64,000 nt of DNA, from positions 62,001 through 126,000 of the forward strand of contig CP053031.1 in the NCBI GenBank assembly GCA_021496505.1, written 5' to 3'. Below the pieces are notes generated by a model. That model did not search any database. It saw nothing but the letters and a program-made list of their open reading frames with translations, and was not told where the DNA came from. Positions 53,271 through 60,892 of the stretch are shown in pieces. Numbering within the stretch: position 1 is the first letter of the stretch; each line of letters starts with the position of its first letter. A program made the position numbers and the translations under genes. The DNA is from Thermoleophilia bacterium SCSIO 60948 (GTDB lineage: Bacteria; Actinomycetota; Thermoleophilia; Solirubrobacterales; 70-9).

Positions 53271-55178
53271 TCAGCGCTCGTAGGCGCTGACGGTCGAGTC
53301 GCCGAAGTTCGCGACCCAGAGCTCATTCGGGGCGAGACCGAGGTCGTTGGGCTTCGTTCCGGCCTCGAAGACCTCGGCGTCGCTCGTCGCCGTATCGATC
53401 TCGGTGACCGTGCCGGCGTCGCGACTGGCGACCCAGACCTGATCGCCGGCCGCTCTCAGACCGCGAGGTTTCGCGCCGACCTCGATCGGCTCCGCCGGCT
53501 CCTCGGACCGGGTGGAGATCCGCGTGACCGTGCCGCCGAAATTGTCGGAGACCCAGACGGCGCCTTCGTCGCTGGCCAGGTCGTTGGGGCTCTGACCGAC
53601 GTCGATCGGATTACCCAGCAGGCGTCGCCTCGCGGCGTCGATTCGCGACACCGAACCGCCACCCTGATTCGCGACCCAGACGTCTCCATCCTCGATCGTG
53701 AGCGCCGCGGGGAGGGGCCCGACGCGGATCGTGTCGGTGACCGAACCTTCGGGTTCGAGGCGGGTCACCGTGTCATCGCCACGGTTGGCGACCCAGATCG
53801 CGCGATCACCGATCGCTATGTCGACGGGCTGGGACCCGACGTCGATTCTCTGCTCGATCTCGCCCGTCGCGGGGGCGATCTGGATCAGTTCGTTGTTCGC
53901 GCGGTCGGCGACCCACGTGGATCCGAAGCCGATCGCCACCGCGACGGGTTCGCCTCCCAGGAAGATCTCCTCGGACGGGGAGTCGGCATCGGCGTCGATG
54001 ACGGAGATGGATCGCGACTGAGGCTTCGGGCTCACCACCCAGGTGCGGCCCGTGCCCGAGGCGAGCGCGACGGGCGCGGGTGGTACGTCGATCGTGGCGG
54101 TCGGCTCCCGGGAGACGACGCTCGGATCGCCCTCGGACGCGGGGTCGCCGCCGATACCGATCGCGATCGAGACCCCGATCGCGACGAGTGCCAGCACGAC
54201 ACCGGCCACGGCTCCGGCCCGCCGCCCGTCTCGGACGACTGAGAAGCGCCGGGTGGCCGCTGTGGCGTCGGCCGCGTCGGGGCGCGCGACGCCGAGTCCT
54301 CGCCGCTGACTTCGCATCGGAGCCGTCTCGTGCTCGGCCGCGCCCGCGAGCACGGAGGCGGCGTCGGCGGCGAACTCGCTCGCGCTCGCGTGGCGCTCGC
54401 CCGGGTTGATCGCCATCCCGCGACGCAGCACCTCGTCGATGCCCGCCGGCAACCCGGGCGCCCGCTCGGTCGCGGCGGGCCGCTCGGCGCTCGCGTGGGC
54501 GAACATCGTCGCGAGCTGCTCGCGCCCGCCGAACGGTGGCTCACCCGTGAGCACGTGGAACGTCACGCAGGCGAGCGAATAGACGTCGGCGCGCCTGTCG
54601 ACGTGCTCCCCGCGGATCTGCTCCGGTGCCACGTAGTCGACGCTGCCCAGGAACTGACCCGTCTCCGTGAGATCGCCACTCGCGTCGGCCAGCTTCGAGA
54701 TCCCGAAGTCGCACAGGAACGCGCGCTCACCCTGCCCGGATTCCTCGAGCAGGACGTTCGCCGGTTTGACGTCGCGGTGGATCAGGCCGGCATCGTGGGC
54801 GGCGTCCAGAGCCGCGCCGAGCTCGAACAGGATCGCCGCGCCGCGCTGCGGGCTCAGTCGCCCCTCGCCGGCGAGGACGGCGCGAAGGCTCGGCCCCTCG
54901 ACGAGTCGCATCACGAGGAACAGGCGTCCGTCGGAGGTCTCGCCGGCCGCGAGGACGGAGACGACGCTCGGATGCTCGATCGATGCGGCGAGACGAGACT
55001 CGCGCCGGAAGCGCTCCCGGAAGTCCGGATCGGAGGAGCGCTCGGCACTCAGCAGCTTGATCGCCCGCTGGCGATCGAGGTTCGGGTCGTAGGCGCGAAA
55101 GACCACGCCCATCCCGCCGCGCCCGATCTCGGGGCCGAGCTCGAGGCCCGCGATCTCCCCGCTCGGGCTTCCCTGCAC
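53271..55178 (-). CDS. Transmembrane Ser/Thr kinase with extracellular beta-propeller sensor
   Basis: 635 residues from GTG 55178. A complete PknB-like kinase: GRGGMGVVFRAY (19-30), AIK Lys41, HRDVKPAN (134-141), DFG (157-159), GSVDYVAPEQI. A Thr/Arg-rich juxtamembrane segment leads to one helix (about 322-343). The outer part (about 365-635) contains six to seven repeats of the type V..G..P..IA.G...WVAN...TV.RI, as in YVTN/Vgb-like propellers. So a cytoplasmic kinase carries a propeller sensor outside, in a region full of secreted propeller proteins. It diverges from the FHA-HTH gene across 42 bp. Confidence 0.92.
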   Translation of the reverse strand: MQGSPSGEIAGLELGPEIGRGGMGVVFRAYDPNLDRQRAIKLLSAERSSDPDFRERFRRESRLAASIEHPSVVSVLAAGETSDGRLFLVMRLVEGPSLRAVLAGEGRLSPQRGAAILFELGAALDAAHDAGLIHRDVKPANVLLEESGQGERAFLCDFGISKLADASGDLTETGQFLGSVDYVAPEQIRGEHVDRRADVYSLACVTFHVLTGEPPFGGREQLATMFAHASAERPAATERAPGLPAGIDEVLRRGMAINPGERHASASEFAADAASVLAGAAEHETAPMRSQRRGLGVARPDAADATAATRRFSVVRDGRRAGAVAGVVLALVAIGVSIAIGIGGDPASEGDPSVVSREPTATIDVPPAPVALASGTGRTWVVSPKPQSRSISVIDADADSPSEEIFLGGEPVAVAIGFGSTWVADRANNELIQIAPATGEIEQRIDVGSQPVDIAIGDRAIWVANRGDDTVTRLEPEGSVTDTIRVGPLPAALTIEDGDVWVANQGGGSVSRIDAARRRLLGNPIDVGQSPNDLASDEGAVWVSDNFGGTVTRISTRSEEPAEPIEVGAKPRGLRAAGDQVWVASRDAGTVTEIDTATSDAEVFEAGTKPNDLGLAPNELWVANFGDSTVSAYER

Positions 55179-55220
55179 GCGGCGATTCTAGGTGCCGTCC
55201 CTGGGACAATCGCCGGGTAG

Positions 55221-55895
55221 GTGGACGATCGAGTGCCAACCGAAGGTCAGTCGGCGACCGACCTCAAACGCCAGATCGAGCTCGAGCGTGACGGCCGCAG
55301 CTTCGTCGTCTGGCGCTCCGAGGACGGGGTCAACACGATGCCGCTCGGACGCGCGACGGTCCTGGTGGGGCGCTCCGCGGACGCGACGATCTCACTCGCG
55401 GCCGACAAGGAGGTCTCCTCGCTACACGCCGAGCTTGAACCCGTGGGCGGCGAATGGCTACTCGTCGACGACGGACTATCTCGCAACGGGACCTACGTCA
55501 ACGCCGAGCGGATCGCCGGACGGCGCCGACTCCGCGATCGTGACCTGATCCGCTGCGGGCGCACCACGATCCTCTTCCGCACGCCCGCGGCGGGCGCGCG
55601 TGACGCGACCGCGGTCGCGACCGACCGACCGGCGCCGCGGGTCACCGACGCGCAACGCCGCGTGCTCGTCGCGCTCTGCCGGCCGTTCGCATCGGGAAGC
55701 GAGTTCGCGACGACGGCGACCAACCGCGAGATCGCTGACGAGCTCTTCCTGTCGGTCGACGCCGTCAAGTCACACCTGCGCGCGCTGTTCGATGCCTTCG
55801 AGCTCGGGGAGGTGGCGCAGAACGAGAAGCGGGTGAGGCTCGCGGAGGCGGCCGTTCGCAGCGGGACCGTGACCGCGCGCGAGCTGCTCGACTAG
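55221..55895 (+). CDS. FHA-domain protein with C-terminal helix-turn-helix
   Basis: 224 residues from GTG 55221. The FHA domain (about 35-120) keeps the phosphothreonine-binding residues: VLVGRSADATI (Arg51), VSSLHAEL (Ser67, His69) and DGLSRNGTYVN (Asn89, Gly90). A linker follows, then a C-terminal DNA-binding-like segment TNREIADELFLSVDAVKSHLRALFDAFEL (about 166-194), similar to LuxR/winged-helix readers. It could be the phospho-dependent transcription factor of the divergent kinase. No receiver domain is present. That partnership is inferred from adjacency. Confidence 0.88.
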   Translation: MDDRVPTEGQSATDLKRQIELERDGRSFVVWRSEDGVNTMPLGRATVLVGRSADATISLAADKEVSSLHAELEPVGGEWLLVDDGLSRNGTYVNAERIAGRRRLRDRDLIRCGRTTILFRTPAAGARDATAVATDRPAPRVTDAQRRVLVALCRPFASGSEFATTATNREIADELFLSVDAVKSHLRALFDAFELGEVAQNEKRVRLAEAAVRSGTVTARELLD

Positions 55896-55966
55896 CCGCG
55901 AGGGGGCGACCAGGTCGCCGAGGGCGGTCATCGCGGCGCGAATCGGCTCGGGTGTGGGAGAGCCGA

Positions 55967-55981
55967 CACCCGAGGATGGTG
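55967..55981 (+). promoter_or_regulatory. Propeller-regulon motif, copy 4
   Basis: CACCCGAGGATGGTG: dyad CACC...GGTG with the same 7-nt centre length as copy 3. CCC at 55969 is 46 nt before ATG 56015 (34 nt before ATG 56003). Confidence 0.6.
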
Positions 55982-56014
55982 CCCGGAGGCGCTGATCGAC
56001 TCATGATCAGGCGC

Positions 56015-57340
56015 ATGAGACGAGCGGTTCCCATCTTCGCGGTGTCCTTGACGATCGCCGTGTCCGCGACGGCTATCGCCGCTCCCGGTGCGCTCGACCG
56101 CGACTTCGGCACCGACGGCCGCGCCACCATCCGCCTCGGTGGCCCCTCGAACGGCGTCGACGCCGCCGTCGATCCTCGCGGTCGAGCGCTGCTCGCCGGC
56201 CGGGAGGCTTTCGGCAACGGCGGCTCGGCAGTGGTCCGCCTAGCCCGCGACGGCGGGCTCGATCGCAGTTTCTCGGGCGACGGCAGAGCCGTCGTGGACT
56301 TCAGCGCCCGGTCTGACGCACGCGTGTTCTCGAGCGTCGAGGCCCTGGCGTCGGCGCGCGGCGGCGTCCTCGTCGCCGGACGAATCGGTCCGAAGCGAGC
56401 CGGCGACGAGTTCGACTTCCAGATCGGCGTCGAGAAGCTGACCGGCGCAGGAAGACCCGACCCCCGATTCGCCGCCGCCGGTCGCCTCGAGCTCGATACC
56501 GGCCCGGGTGGCGACACGGCCACGGACGTCGCCGTCGATGAGCAGGGACGAATCCTCCTCGCCGGCCGGACTGGCGAAGGCACGCCGGAGGGCCCGAGGT
56601 TCGCTCTCGTGCGATTGCTCGCCGATGGCACGCCGGACCCCGATTTCGGGGTTAGGGGCGTCGCCGATCCCGCGACTCTGCCCGAGGGGAACGCCGTCGC
56701 GGTCGAGCCCGACGCGGCGGGCGGGGTCATCGTGCTCGGCACATCTCCCGGCGATGGATCGGACCTCCTCGCAACGCGCTTCATGCAGAACGGCACGCTC
56801 GACGCCGGCTTCGGCTCCGGTGGCCGGACGCGGATCTCGTTCCCGGGCGGCGGATCGGAGGACATCGCGGCCGACCTCGCGATCGCCGGCGACGGGGACC
56901 TGCTCGTCGTCGGGAGCCGGGTTCTGAAGGCCGGGTCTGCTCCTCGCCACGGCGATGCGATCGTTGCTCGGTTGCTCGCCGACGGTACCCCCGATTCCGG
57001 GTTCGCCGCCGGAGGAGCCCGTCGGCTCGATCTACGCGGCGGTCGCGACATGGCGACCGCTGTGATGCCGTATCGCGACGGGCTGGTCCTGGCGGCCGCA
57101 ACGACCTCGGAGCGCTCGCGGGGGGTCGCTACGAGCCTCGCCGCCCTCGATCCGGCCGGCGAGCTCGACGAGCGCTTCGGCCGCGGCGGAGTGGCCACTT
57201 TCAAGGCGCGTGGCGACCGACGTGGTCAACTCACGCCGAGGGCGCTGGTCAGCTCGAGGAGCCGGATCATCGTCGCCGGCACGTTGAGTCGTGGGGACGA
57301 CGAGACGGCGATCTCCGCCATCGCGGTCTCGGGCCGCTAG
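56015..57340 (+). CDS. Secreted delta-60 repeat protein 4 (predicted seven-bladed propeller)
   Basis: 441 residues from ATG 56015 (ATG 56003 adds MIRR). The start was chosen from motif spacing and the signal MRRAVPIFAVSLTIAVSATA then IAA. Seven repeats: LDRDFGTDG, LDRSFSGDG, PDPRFAAAG, PDPDFGVRG, LDAGFGSGG, PDSGFAAGG, LDERFGRGG. No Cys and no anchor. Follows the FHA gene by about 120 nt with its own upstream motif. Confidence 0.84.
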   Translation: MRRAVPIFAVSLTIAVSATAIAAPGALDRDFGTDGRATIRLGGPSNGVDAAVDPRGRALLAGREAFGNGGSAVVRLARDGGLDRSFSGDGRAVVDFSARSDARVFSSVEALASARGGVLVAGRIGPKRAGDEFDFQIGVEKLTGAGRPDPRFAAAGRLELDTGPGGDTATDVAVDEQGRILLAGRTGEGTPEGPRFALVRLLADGTPDPDFGVRGVADPATLPEGNAVAVEPDAAGGVIVLGTSPGDGSDLLATRFMQNGTLDAGFGSGGRTRISFPGGGSEDIAADLAIAGDGDLLVVGSRVLKAGSAPRHGDAIVARLLADGTPDSGFAAGGARRLDLRGGRDMATAVMPYRDGLVLAAATTSERSRGVATSLAALDPAGELDERFGRGGVATFKARGDRRGQLTPRALVSSRSRIIVAGTLSRGDDETAISAIAVSGR

Positions 57341-57407
57341 AGGGGCCGCTGGTTCAGCGCCGGCCGTCTGCTCGTCGCGGTGGCCCGGCGGGGTGAAGCG
57401 CTTTCAG

Positions 57408-57425
57408 CCCGAGGGGGATGGGCGG
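57408..57425 (+). promoter_or_regulatory. Propeller-regulon motif, copy 5 (sulfotransferase)
   Basis: CCCGAGGGGGATGGGCGG. CCC at 57408 is 47 nt before GTG 57455. It lacks the final GGTG but keeps CCCGAGG at the same spacing. Confidence 0.45.
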
Positions 57426-57454
57426 GACATCCCGAGCGATCGAGACTCGGACAC

Positions 57455-58390
57455 GTGGGTTCGGACGGCTCTCACGCGGCGCCGGTGTTCATCGGTGGCT
57501 TCGGTCGCAGCGGAACGCATGCCGTCGGCGGCCTGATCGGCGCCGACCCCGGATTTCATCTCGTCGAGACCGAGATCCGGCTGCACGCTCACGGCGGCGG
57601 CTTGGCCGACCTCGTCGCGGGGAGGACCGATCTCGAGAGCTTCGTCCGGCGCTGCGAGGAGCGCTGGTGGAGCCGCGGTGCGAAGCGACCGCAGGGCATC
57701 CGGCGCCTGCTGTCGCGCGAGGCGTTCGACCGCGCGCTCGACCGGTTTCGTGAGGAGTTCGCCGACCATCCGTTGCCCGCCTCGCGCGAGTTGGTCGCCG
57801 AGATCGTCGGACCGGGGCTCGAGCGCTCCGGACGGCCGCGGTGGGCCGAGCTGACGGGCCGAAGCGCCGTCTGCGCCACCGAGCTCCATCGGATCTGGCC
57901 GGACGCCGTCTTCGTGAACATGATCCGTGACGGGCGGGCCGTCGCGGCCGGGCACGTGCAGAAGGCGGACATGACCGACGATCCGCTCAAGGCCCTCGAC
58001 GGCTGGGAGCGAATGATCCGTGGTTCGTTCGCGGGCCTCGCCGCGGTGCCGGCGGATCGGGTGCTCGTCATCGACCTCGATCATCTGGCGCATTCGGACC
58101 GCGAGGGCGTGCTCGGGCAGCTCGCCGGGGTGCTCGGGGTCGAGGACCTCGGCCCGATGCGCGGTCACATGCGGGCGAACATCACCGCCGGGCGCGCGCA
58201 CGTCGGCGCTTGGCGCGAGCGCATGCCGCCACCGGAGGCGCGCAAGGTCGAGCGTCGCTACCTACGGATCCTGCGCGGTCTGCGAGCCGATGGGATCGGC
58301 TGGTTCTCCGATCCGCGCGACCAGACACGCCTCGCCCGTCTCGGCGCCCGGTTGCCCTCGATCCACCCCAACCGCCTAGCCGCGCAGTAG
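57455..58390 (+). CDS. Sulfotransferase family protein 2
   Basis: 311 residues from GTG 57455; the start is supported by the upstream motif and by the PAPS loop at once after it (VFIGGFGRSGTHAVGGLI). The 3'-phosphate site reads VFVNMIRDGRAVAAGHV. Low similarity to sulfotransferase 1, so not a recent duplicate. Cytoplasmic. The downstream hydrolase starts 2 nt after its stop, so the two are co-transcribed. Confidence 0.82.
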   Translation: MGSDGSHAAPVFIGGFGRSGTHAVGGLIGADPGFHLVETEIRLHAHGGGLADLVAGRTDLESFVRRCEERWWSRGAKRPQGIRRLLSREAFDRALDRFREEFADHPLPASRELVAEIVGPGLERSGRPRWAELTGRSAVCATELHRIWPDAVFVNMIRDGRAVAAGHVQKADMTDDPLKALDGWERMIRGSFAGLAAVPADRVLVIDLDHLAHSDREGVLGQLAGVLGVEDLGPMRGHMRANITAGRAHVGAWRERMPPPEARKVERRYLRILRGLRADGIGWFSDPRDQTRLARLGARLPSIHPNRLAAQ

Positions 58391-58392
58391 CG

Positions 58393-59235
58393 GTGGCCCA
58401 TGCCCTGCCCCGGGTCGAGGGCGTCGAGAACGTCTTCCTCAGGATCGGCGAGCGCGGATTCCACGTCGCCGCGGCCGGCGCGGGTACTCCGGTCGTGCTG
58501 CTGCACGGCTGGCCTCAGCACTGGTGGTGCTGGCGTGAGGTGATGCCCCGCCTCGCGGCGGGCGGTCGCCGTGCTCTGGCGCCCGATCTGCGCGGGTTCG
58601 GCTGGTCGGACGTCGCTTGGTCGGGGCTCGACCGCCGGATGATGGCAGCCGACGTCGCGGCGCTCATGGACGAGCTCGACGTTCCGCGCGCCACGATCGT
58701 CGGGCAGGGCTGGGGAGGCTGGGTGGCCGCGACGCTCGCCTCGGCCGCGCCCGAGCGCGTCGACCGGCTCGTCCTCCTCGGCGCGCCGGCGCCGGGGGCG
58801 CGGCTCGGACCGACCGACCTGGCCCGGCTCTCAGCCGCCGCCGGTCACGTTCCCGTGCTCTCGACACGATTCGGCATGCGGCGAGTCGAGAGGCGGTTCT
58901 GGACGATGCGAATCCTGCGGCGGATGGCCGCGGGTGAAGACCAGGTCGACAAGGACGTTCAGCGACGCTACGCCCGCGACGCCAACGCGGTGACCCGAGC
59001 GCGCGCGTCGATGCTGCTCCACCGCGGGTTCCTGACCCACGACCTCTTTCCTCTCCTCTGCACACGGTTCGCCCCGGGCGCGAGCTCCAGAGTCACCTCG
59101 CTTCTCGGTGAGCTCGATCGCTTCTGCTCGGCACGTCTCGCGGGAGCCGGCGACGCGGACCTGTCGATCGTCCCGGGTGCGGGCCATCTGCTCGCCGAGG
59201 AGCGTCCCGAGGCGGTTGTTCGAAGCGTCCTCTGA
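58393..59235 (+). CDS. Alpha/beta hydrolase fold protein with glycine at the nucleophile position
   Basis: 280 residues from GTG 58393. The fold is clear: VVLLHGWPQHWWCWREVMPRL (oxyanion HGWP), APDLRGFGWSD, and a final GAGHLLAEERP with the His. The nucleophile elbow, which in epoxide hydrolase/dehalogenase relatives is GHDWGG, reads VGQGWGG (104-109), so the nucleophile Asp/Ser is Gly106. It is probably not a normal hydrolase: either non-catalytic, a binding protein, or using another residue. Co-transcribed with sulfotransferase 2. Confidence 0.82.
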   Translation: MAHALPRVEGVENVFLRIGERGFHVAAAGAGTPVVLLHGWPQHWWCWREVMPRLAAGGRRALAPDLRGFGWSDVAWSGLDRRMMAADVAALMDELDVPRATIVGQGWGGWVAATLASAAPERVDRLVLLGAPAPGARLGPTDLARLSAAAGHVPVLSTRFGMRRVERRFWTMRILRRMAAGEDQVDKDVQRRYARDANAVTRARASMLLHRGFLTHDLFPLLCTRFAPGASSRVTSLLGELDRFCSARLAGAGDADLSIVPGAGHLLAEERPEAVVRSVL

Positions 59236-59256
59236 GCCGCCCGCGGGGGTGGCACC

Positions 59257-59276
59257 GAACCGCCCTGGGGCGGTGG
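59257..59276 (+). promoter_or_regulatory. Propeller-regulon motif, copy 6
   Basis: ACCGCCC-TG-GGGCGGT is a perfect 7-bp dyad followed by GG. CCC at 59263 is 46 nt before ATG 59309. Confidence 0.6.
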
Positions 59277-59308
59277 TCGTCCGGGCCCGGCGATGCCACG
59301 CTCGGAAC

Positions 59309-60892
59309 ATGGCCAGATCCCTGATCGCTTTCGCGACGACGCTGATGACCCTGGTCGGGGTGCTCGCCCTTCCCGCGCAGGGGATCGGCGCGACGCCGGA
59401 TTTCGACCTCCTGTCGGGAGCTTCGGTAGAGGCCCGTGACTTCGACGTCCGCTCCCCGATGACCTCGGCCGATGCGCGAACGACGTTCTTCACGACCGAG
59501 CAGCGACTCGTCGCCCGCGACCGAGATCGAAGCGACGACCTCTACGTGACCCGCGAGTCGCGTACGCGCCTGGTGACGATCGGATCGAGCGCAGCGCGGT
59601 CAGGAGGTCGAGTGGGACTCGAGGCCGTCTCGCCGGACGGCCGGCGGGCCTTCTTCACCTCGGCGGCCAGGTTCGTCCGGGCGGATCGCGATTCGCGGCC
59701 GGATCTCTATGTGAGCGAAGGCCGAGACCTGCGACTGGTCAGCACAGGGTCGCAGGACCCTCCCGGCGAGGGACCGAGCTATGCGTATTCACCCGTCACC
59801 TACTCACCCGGCGTGCGCTCCGTCGCCTTCGAGACGAACGAGCCGCTGAGCTCGGAGGACCGCGACAAGGACTCGGATGTCTACGTCTGGGCCGGGGGGA
59901 AGGCGAGGCTCGCGAGCGGAGCGTTCCGTCCATCGGGATGCGGCGGCTGCTTCATCGTCGGTGGCGTCAGCGACGACGGGGCGTCCGTCGTCTTCTCAAC
60001 CGCGGAGCTCAGCGATCGCAGCGACCTCGACGACTGGGACGCGTGGCGGTGGACCGACGGTGAGCTCGAGTTGCTGGCCGATGCGCCCTTCGCCTCGCGC
60101 GATCTGAATCCGCCGACGAGCGTCTCCGACGGTCTCTCGACCGTCGTATTCGTGACGACCGACCCGTTGCTCGCCGAGGACCGCGACGAGAACGATGACG
60201 TCTACGTCTCGCGCGGCGGTGAGCTCGATGCGGTCTCGATCTCGGCGCTCGCCGATGGTGAGGCCGAGGGCGATTCCTCGCTCTCGACCGAGATCTCGGC
60301 CGACGGCCGGCAGTTCCTGTTCACGACGCCCGACAGGCTCACCGCCGCCGACGATGACGACGAGCTCGACACCTACCGCTGGCGTGACGGTGAGATCGAC
60401 TTCTTCTTCGACGGCGCGATTCAGATGCCGCCCGACGCTCGGTCGATCCCACCGCAGCTCTCGGACGACGGCTCACGAGTGGTCTTCTCGAGCGTCGAAC
60501 GTCTCTCGGGCGACGATGCGGACCGCGGTCTCGACGTCTACGAGGCGACGCAGGGTGAGGCGGCGACACTGATCTCAGACCAGCAGGGCGCTCCGGGCCG
60601 GTTGCCCGTCTACCTGCGGGCGATCAGCGATGACTTCGAGACGGTGTTCGTGCATACGAAGGGGTCGCTCTCTCCGAACGACGCCGATCCATCGCAGGAC
60701 GTCTACCGCTGGTCGGGCGGAGAGTTCGAGGGCGTGTCGGTTCGATCCGCCGACGCGTCGCGGGGGTCATCCGAGCTCATCGGCGCGTCGCCGGACGGTT
60801 CCTCGGCCGTCATCCTGACGGGCGAGTCACTCAGCCGGGAGGACCGTGACGGAGGCCTCGAGGATGTCTACCTCGCGGAGCTCGGTCGATGA
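59309..60892 (+). CDS. Secreted TolB/PD40-like beta-propeller protein
   Basis: 527 residues. Sec signal MARSLIAFATTLMTLVGVLA then LPAQGIGA. About nine repeats built as S.DG..V.F.T...L...DRD...D(V/L)Y(V/W)...G, e.g. ARDRDRSDDLYV, SEDRDKDSDVYV, AEDRDENDDVYV, GDDADRGLDVYE, REDRDGGLEDVYL. The D-x-D-x-x-x-D turns look like Ca2+ sites. A CGGC pair sits mid-protein. Not a delta-60 protein, but it shares the upstream motif and overlaps the following delta-60 gene (ATGA), so it belongs to the same set. Confidence 0.84.
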   Translation: MARSLIAFATTLMTLVGVLALPAQGIGATPDFDLLSGASVEARDFDVRSPMTSADARTTFFTTEQRLVARDRDRSDDLYVTRESRTRLVTIGSSAARSGGRVGLEAVSPDGRRAFFTSAARFVRADRDSRPDLYVSEGRDLRLVSTGSQDPPGEGPSYAYSPVTYSPGVRSVAFETNEPLSSEDRDKDSDVYVWAGGKARLASGAFRPSGCGGCFIVGGVSDDGASVVFSTAELSDRSDLDDWDAWRWTDGELELLADAPFASRDLNPPTSVSDGLSTVVFVTTDPLLAEDRDENDDVYVSRGGELDAVSISALADGEAEGDSSLSTEISADGRQFLFTTPDRLTAADDDDELDTYRWRDGEIDFFFDGAIQMPPDARSIPPQLSDDGSRVVFSSVERLSGDDADRGLDVYEATQGEAATLISDQQGAPGRLPVYLRAISDDFETVFVHTKGSLSPNDADPSQDVYRWSGGEFEGVSVRSADASRGSSELIGASPDGSSAVILTGESLSREDRDGGLEDVYLAELGR

